64,000 bases of DNA from Austropuccinia psidii (taxonomy: Eukaryota > Basidiomycota > Pucciniomycetes > Pucciniales > Sphaerophragmiaceae), in assembly GCA_023105745.1 (NCBI GenBank), contig JALGQZ010000003.1, forward strand, positions 48,068,196 through 48,132,195, read 5' to 3'. The translations under genes were made by a program, and so were the position numbers. Positions within the stretch are counted from its first letter, which is position 1, and the number at the start of each line of letters is the position of its first letter. Below are positions 59,122 through 64,000 of this stretch, one piece after another. The notes below the pieces were generated by a model. It made no database searches. It saw only the letters and a list, made by a program, of their open reading frames with translations, and was not told where the DNA came from.

Positions 59122-60896
59122 TGTGAGCCTTAGAGGTATTTTCATATACCCAAAAGACCACAAATGATAAGTTAAGATACAAATATAAATAAAATAAATT
59201 TATTTATATTATAGAAATAAAAATTGAAATATAAATAAAAATTTATATTGAAAAATAAAAATTTCATTATAATTTAAAAATAAAATTACAAGAAAATTTA
59301 AAATTATGAAAATACATTTTTACTTTTAAAAATTAAGTAAAAATGAATTTTTAATAAAAAGCTATATAAAATATATTATAACTTTTTATCCAATAAATAA
59401 ACATAAAGAAATTATCACACCATTGGATTCCTCATAAAAAATAAAGTGAGGTCACCTCTGGATGAAATTTCTGTAACTCAACTCTAAATAAACTTAAATT
59501 AAGTTTTTAGTATTTTTTGTACAAAAGTATGAAAATCTTCAAAAACTTAATTTAGGTCACACCACATGTGGTGTCAACCATCAACTTCTGTGTTAAAACT
59601 TAGCTGTTGTGTTTAGCTTAGATGCTATGAGGAATTGAAGTATTTTCAATTGAAATGTCAAAATGTGCGCAAGTATTACATAAGTGAACTTTAATTTACA
59701 GATGTGTAATTAAAAACTCAATTGAATTACATGTGTAAATTATAATTGTATTACATGATGAGGAATTAAAGAAAAAATGAATTGGAAAGATTAATTCTGA
59801 GGGGGAAAAGACACTCTAGCTCTAAGGGGGAGCTAGACCCCCAAAATTCTTGCTGACTGGCATGGGATGTAAAATTCCACGCAAAAGTTCATTACTTTTG
59901 GCCTGGAATCTAGTCACAGGGTGTGTGACTCAATCGATGAGGAGGTTTTGATCCCAAACAAGGTAGTTTTAATTGCTGCCAAGAGGGTAAAACTACCCTT
60001 AAGTTGAAAGAATGGTAGTAAAAAAAGTTTTAACTGGTTTCTAAGCCTCTTACACACATTCTGATGTGCATTTAAGGCTATAGACCAGGTATTGCTATAG
60101 TAATGGCTGATTCAAGGGTCTAAAATGGCTAAAAATAGCAAAAGATGGCTTAAACCAGCCCTTTTTTGGTCTAAACCAGGGTTCAATGATGCCATAATTG
60201 GCTTTTCTGTTGTCAGATTGATTTTCACGACTGACAGGAGTAAAATTTACTTTTTGAGTAAGAAAATTGATGGCTATAAAAGAATGTCTTCTTTGCCCCA
60301 CTTTTCTCTTCATGTTAGAATCTTTTGCTTTTATAATTAGTTTAAACACTGTTAAACCAATCAATAAAAGATTCCAACCACCCTTTTTTAAGCATTCTGA
60401 ACCTTCTCACCATGTGAAAAAATAGCTATAATCATTTTTTGTAAATCTTATAATCATTTTTACCCTTGAACCACCCAAAAGTGAATTAAAGCATCCTTCA
60501 TCACTGTTAACTTTGTCACTTTGTTTCCAAATTCACTCTGGTCAATTTTAGGCATTTTTTCTCTTTAAATATCTTTTTGAAGAATTTGTTCTTTGATTAA
60601 TTGCTTGAAGTCCTTTGCTCAATCAATTCCAATTGAAATTGCTCTTGAAGAAATTTCTTTTGTAGCCTTAAATATCTCTTGTAAAGTATTTTTGGATAAA
60701 TCTTCATTGTTGGTAAAACAATAAATTTTTATTATATTATTGTTTTATACTTATAAAGCTGAAAGCAATAAAATTGGCATGTTTTCTCTTTAAAAATACT
60801 ATTTCTTACTATTTTTAAATAATTCTACCTTATACAAATTTTGAGGACAGGGAAAGTACTTGATATTTTATTAAAGTTTCACATCCACACTTCACA
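59122..60896 (+). repeat. LTR-A, 3' LTR of A3 (1775 bp)
   Basis: Follows the purine tract GGGGGAGGGAA; begins TGTGAGCC and ends CACTTCACA before the target duplication ATAGC. It has the TATA box at 60275-60282. Confidence 0.94.
60275..60282 (+). promoter_or_regulatory. TATA box in 3' LTR of A3
   Basis: TATAAAAG in the conserved LTR-A context. Confidence 0.6.
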
Positions 60897-63800
60897 ATAG
60901 CAGTGTAATCACTATGAAATGGTAATAATATGGGAGTCTTGCTATATCTGTCTACAATGACTAAACAAGCATTATATCATTTTTCACCACTTGGAGGAAG
61001 TGCTGTGACCAAATCCATATGAACAAGTTCCCAAGGGTATTTTGGTTCTTGAATATGAATCATCAGTCCAAATTTCTTTTCTGCACTCCTGTTTTTTTTG
61101 GAATCTGTCACAGGTATGGCAATATTCAAAGGTTTCCTTTCTCCAAGATGGCCACCATGCACAATTTTTCACTTTTTCAAGTGTTATATCTTCTGACAGG
61201 TGTCCAGAGTAGATGCTATCATGGCATTCATGAAGAATGGTATTGATAAGCAATCTGCTACACAATGTCATTACACAAAAATGTTTGGTTCTGTGGTAAA
61301 TTATTCCATCAAACAAGTGAAATCTTCATTCAGAATAGGAATTCTTCCAAACTTCATCCAGCACATTGACTAAAGATGTATCTTTTCAGTCTTTGTATAA
61401 CAAGGAACTCAAGATATGGAAATTCCTGTCTTGCTTATAAGATTCTCTGACCTCTTCAAAGAATTCAGTCCCAATATCAGTTATGTTGATTGCCTCAATT
61501 GGAATCTGTGGTTCTACCTCCAAAGATCTGTAAGCTGGATGATCAGCAGTATTGGCTAATGCCCACCTTTTAAGTCCATCAGAATTCTTGTGAATGTTTC
61601 CTGCCTTATGTACAATAGTCATGTTACCTCTATATTCTTTAATGGTTATTTTCCATCTCAACATAGGTCTCTTGGGAGTTTTCATGTTAAGAAATGATTT
61701 CAAAGCATCACAGTCAGTTATCACTTCAAACAAACTGCCATCAAGATGATAGTGTAATTTGTCAAGTGCCCATACCAAACATAAGCACTCCATCTGGCTT
61801 GCAAAATATCTGACTTCTGTTGGTTTAATTTGTCTTGAGATGTAACAAGCTGGTCCCTCTATAGGTTTGTCATTTTTAATTTGGACCTGATGAAGGGCTG
61901 CCCCTAATCCATCCCCACATGCAGCAATTTGAATTTTAAAGGGTATATTCCAGTCAGGCATGAGGAGTAAAGGTGCTTCTGTAAGAGCGTTCCTTATCTT
62001 CTCATAACTTTAATCCTTTCCTGTGTCATCTCAAATACTGTCTGTTGATCACAAATTCTATAGAGTGATTTGGCTAGAATTGCAAAGTCTTTCAGGTGTT
62101 TCCTGTAATAGACGGAAAATTCAAGAAAAGACATCATTCATTTCTGATTCTGGGGTATTGGCTTAAGTAACACTGCTGCCAATTTATTTTTGTCAACACC
62201 CAAGCTTAAACCAGAAACAATATGTCCTAGAGATCTAAGTTTTTAAAAGCCAAGGTTACATTTCTTGAGTAACATCTTTGTATTCACCCCTGTAGCTTTG
62301 TCAAGTACTCTTTCAAGTTGTTCAAGGTGCAAAGACCATGAGTCAGAACATATGATAATATAATCAATATAAATGATAAGCCATCCTTCAGACAATTCTG
62401 TGGGGAAGATGGTATTTTTCATACCTTGGTAACGGGATGGTGCATTTTTAATACCAAATGGCATTCTAAGATACTCATAAATACCACAGTGAGTGATAAT
62501 TCTAAGTAATTTCTTAGTTTTGGGTGTCAAAAAGTTTGAGGAAAGCCTTTCAATGCATCCATGGATGTTATATACTTGGATTTAGAAAATTGAGTCAAGG
62601 TTTCTTGAATTCTAGGAATTGGATACCAATCTGGAACTGTGTAGGTAATCAATGCTCTAAAATATCCAACCATCCTTGATTTATCATCATTCCAAGCAAT
62701 AATAACAGGTGTTGTCAGTTCAACTTCCTCATTATGGCCTAATTTTCTTAGTAAACCAAGTTGGATCAACTCTTGGATATGTTTTTCCAAGGCTTCTCTA
62801 GTTCTGAGACTGGCTGGATAAGGTGGTCTTCTAAGTACTGGAGGGTATGGTCTGTCAATATTAAGAGTAATATCAACTTCATTCCGTTTAATAGCTCCTA
62901 ATGGTTCATTATCAGAAGAAAAGGCATTCTTATATGTGTATAACACATCAATAAGATCATGCCTCATTTTGGGTGATAATGATGGATTAATTTGTGCTTA
63001 AAAAATTTATTAGTCACAAATTCTTTCTTATAAGTATCTTTAACAGAAGATATTATAGATATTTGCTTTGGCATATTGGAAAAAGCAAATTTTTGTCTTT
63101 TATTTTCTCCAATTGTGAAATATGTGTCTTCATGGTTATTGATGTCAATACCACAAATATTCAAGTAATTATTTCAAATAATGATGTGCTGAGATGTACA
63201 ATTGATCATTACTAATATCTCTTTTTTCATTCTTACACTTCCTGCTGGATGTTGAAATACGAGGTTAGTGTCCAATATGCCCAAAGGGTACATATTATTA
63301 CTGGCACTACTAAATTGTACACCCTCTATTGGTAATAGATGGTTCTTCCATTCAGGGAGTATGGCTTGATGATGATCTTTGCCTACAAAATTACAAAATG
63401 CCCCTTTATCCAAATTTACTCTGGCTTCAATATCATTTATCAGGATTGATGTGATACAAGATGCTCCAGCAGCATATCCTTTACCTCTAGCAGTTTTGGT
63501 TTTACACATTCTGGCATCTTGGATATTGATCAGGTTATTACAATCCTCACTGTACTGTGGCAAGTGAGTATGGACTTCTGTGACCTCAAAGAAAGCTGTA
63601 ATGTTTTGAATGGGATAGTCTTTTACTGGTGTATCCTCAGAGACTGCAGAATCTAGGTCAGATTCTTCTTTCTCTTCAGTAAACTGAACTTCTTCCATGA
63701 CTTGAACTTCATTAATTTTTGTCTTCTTGGTGCAAGTGTTGGCTAAATTTGAGGTGCTTCCACATTTATGACACTTTTAGACAGGTCTTTCAGGCCTCTT

Positions 63801-64000
63801 ATCTTCTCTCAAAGTTTTTGAGACCATTTTGTATTCCATAGGGATTCTAGTCCAGGTTTTACCAATTCTTCTCCTAGTAATGATATCTTCCATGCCATTG
63901 ATGTAGTCTTCTGTTGAACAGGGTTCTACACATTTGCACTTGATAGCATGTTCTAGTTCTCCTCCACATTTTCTTAATATTTTCATATTAATCATAGAGT
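60897..64000 (-). pseudogene. gag, protease, RT, RNase H and integrase start of retrotransposon C
   Basis: Reading down from 64000: end of the capsid-type gag domain (KILRKCGGELEHAIKCK); a knuckle CHKCGSTSNLANTC with Asn at the His position, preceded by a stop (63778-63780); protease with Asp-Lys-Gly-Ala (about 63400) instead of DTGA/DSGA; reverse transcriptase (62967-62243) whose YIDD box reads YIDY (about 62355-62375); RNase H in which the first catalytic Asp region reads IAACGDG (61961-61386); and the integrase zinc region (61316-60984). Broken into at least six frames, it is inactive. Confidence 0.87.

Larger units (their letters stand above)
50917..60896 (+). mobile_element. Retrotransposon A3 (Ty3-type), complete, inserted in C
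   Basis: A full element of 9980 bp with both LTRs and coding region, flanked by perfect 5-bp duplications ATAGC (50912-50916 and 60897-60901). The site is inside the integrase gene of element C. Its two LTRs differ more than those of A2 (by eye about 90% identical at the start, plus a deletion of about 40 bases in the 3' LTR), so it looks older. Confidence 0.96.
47914..64000 (-). mobile_element. Retrotransposon C (Ty3-type), 5' end outside window, carrying A3
   Basis: Minus-strand gag-pol at 60897-64000 and its continuation at 49792-50916, followed by LTR-C. The element is split in the integrase core (between DTAM and DTAL codons) by A3. Protein similarity by eye places it in the same clade as A and B, but it is a separate family. 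Confidence 0.9.

Overview
This window looks like repeat-dominated nuclear DNA from a basidiomycete, most probably a rust fungus (Pucciniales). The evidence is AT-rich, CpG-poor DNA packed with chromodomain-bearing Ty3-type LTR retrotransposons, Mutator-like transposons (MULEs) carrying an OTU-protease-like C-terminus, and a single island of higher-GC sequence with one 13-exon gene of small GT-AG introns. The rust assignment is inference from gene content and style; no database search was possible.

Layout. 1-7212: 3' part of retrotransposon A1 (+ strand), with a nearly intact gag-pol and its 3' LTR. 7213-7879: short spacer with an imperfect tandem repeat. About 7880-13670: MULE-1 (+), a dead transposase/zinc-knuckle/OTU gene interrupted by an (AAAAAT)n microsatellite and by a solo LTR-A with target duplication CAAGC. 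13671-17097: spacer and the 3' part of a second MULE (- strand). 17098-40380: retrotransposon B (-), inserted into that MULE; the MULE N-terminus resumes at 40381. Retrotransposon A2 (+, 24087-36158, target duplication AATCA) sits inside B. A solo LTR of family B (25120-27108, target duplication ATTGC) sits inside the 5' LTR of A2. This is a four-level nest. 41281-47660: the gene island, with a divergent GH47 alpha-mannosidase-like gene (-, 42628-45896). 47914-64000: retrotransposon C (-), into which complete retrotransposon A3 (+, 50917-60896, target duplication ATAGC) is inserted; C runs off the window end.

The coding content is almost entirely mobile-element protein: gag with a CCHC knuckle, aspartic protease, reverse transcriptase, RNase H, integrase and chromodomain. 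All copies have frame breaks, and several have lost catalytic residues. Two features stand out. First, the 5' end of the A-family gag region is open in two overlapping frames. One ends in an ATGA overlap with the start of the capsid-bearing frame, and an upstream exon with conserved splice sites could feed it. Second, the only host gene is an intact GH47 reading frame that lacks several residues needed for catalysis and Ca2+ binding in that family.
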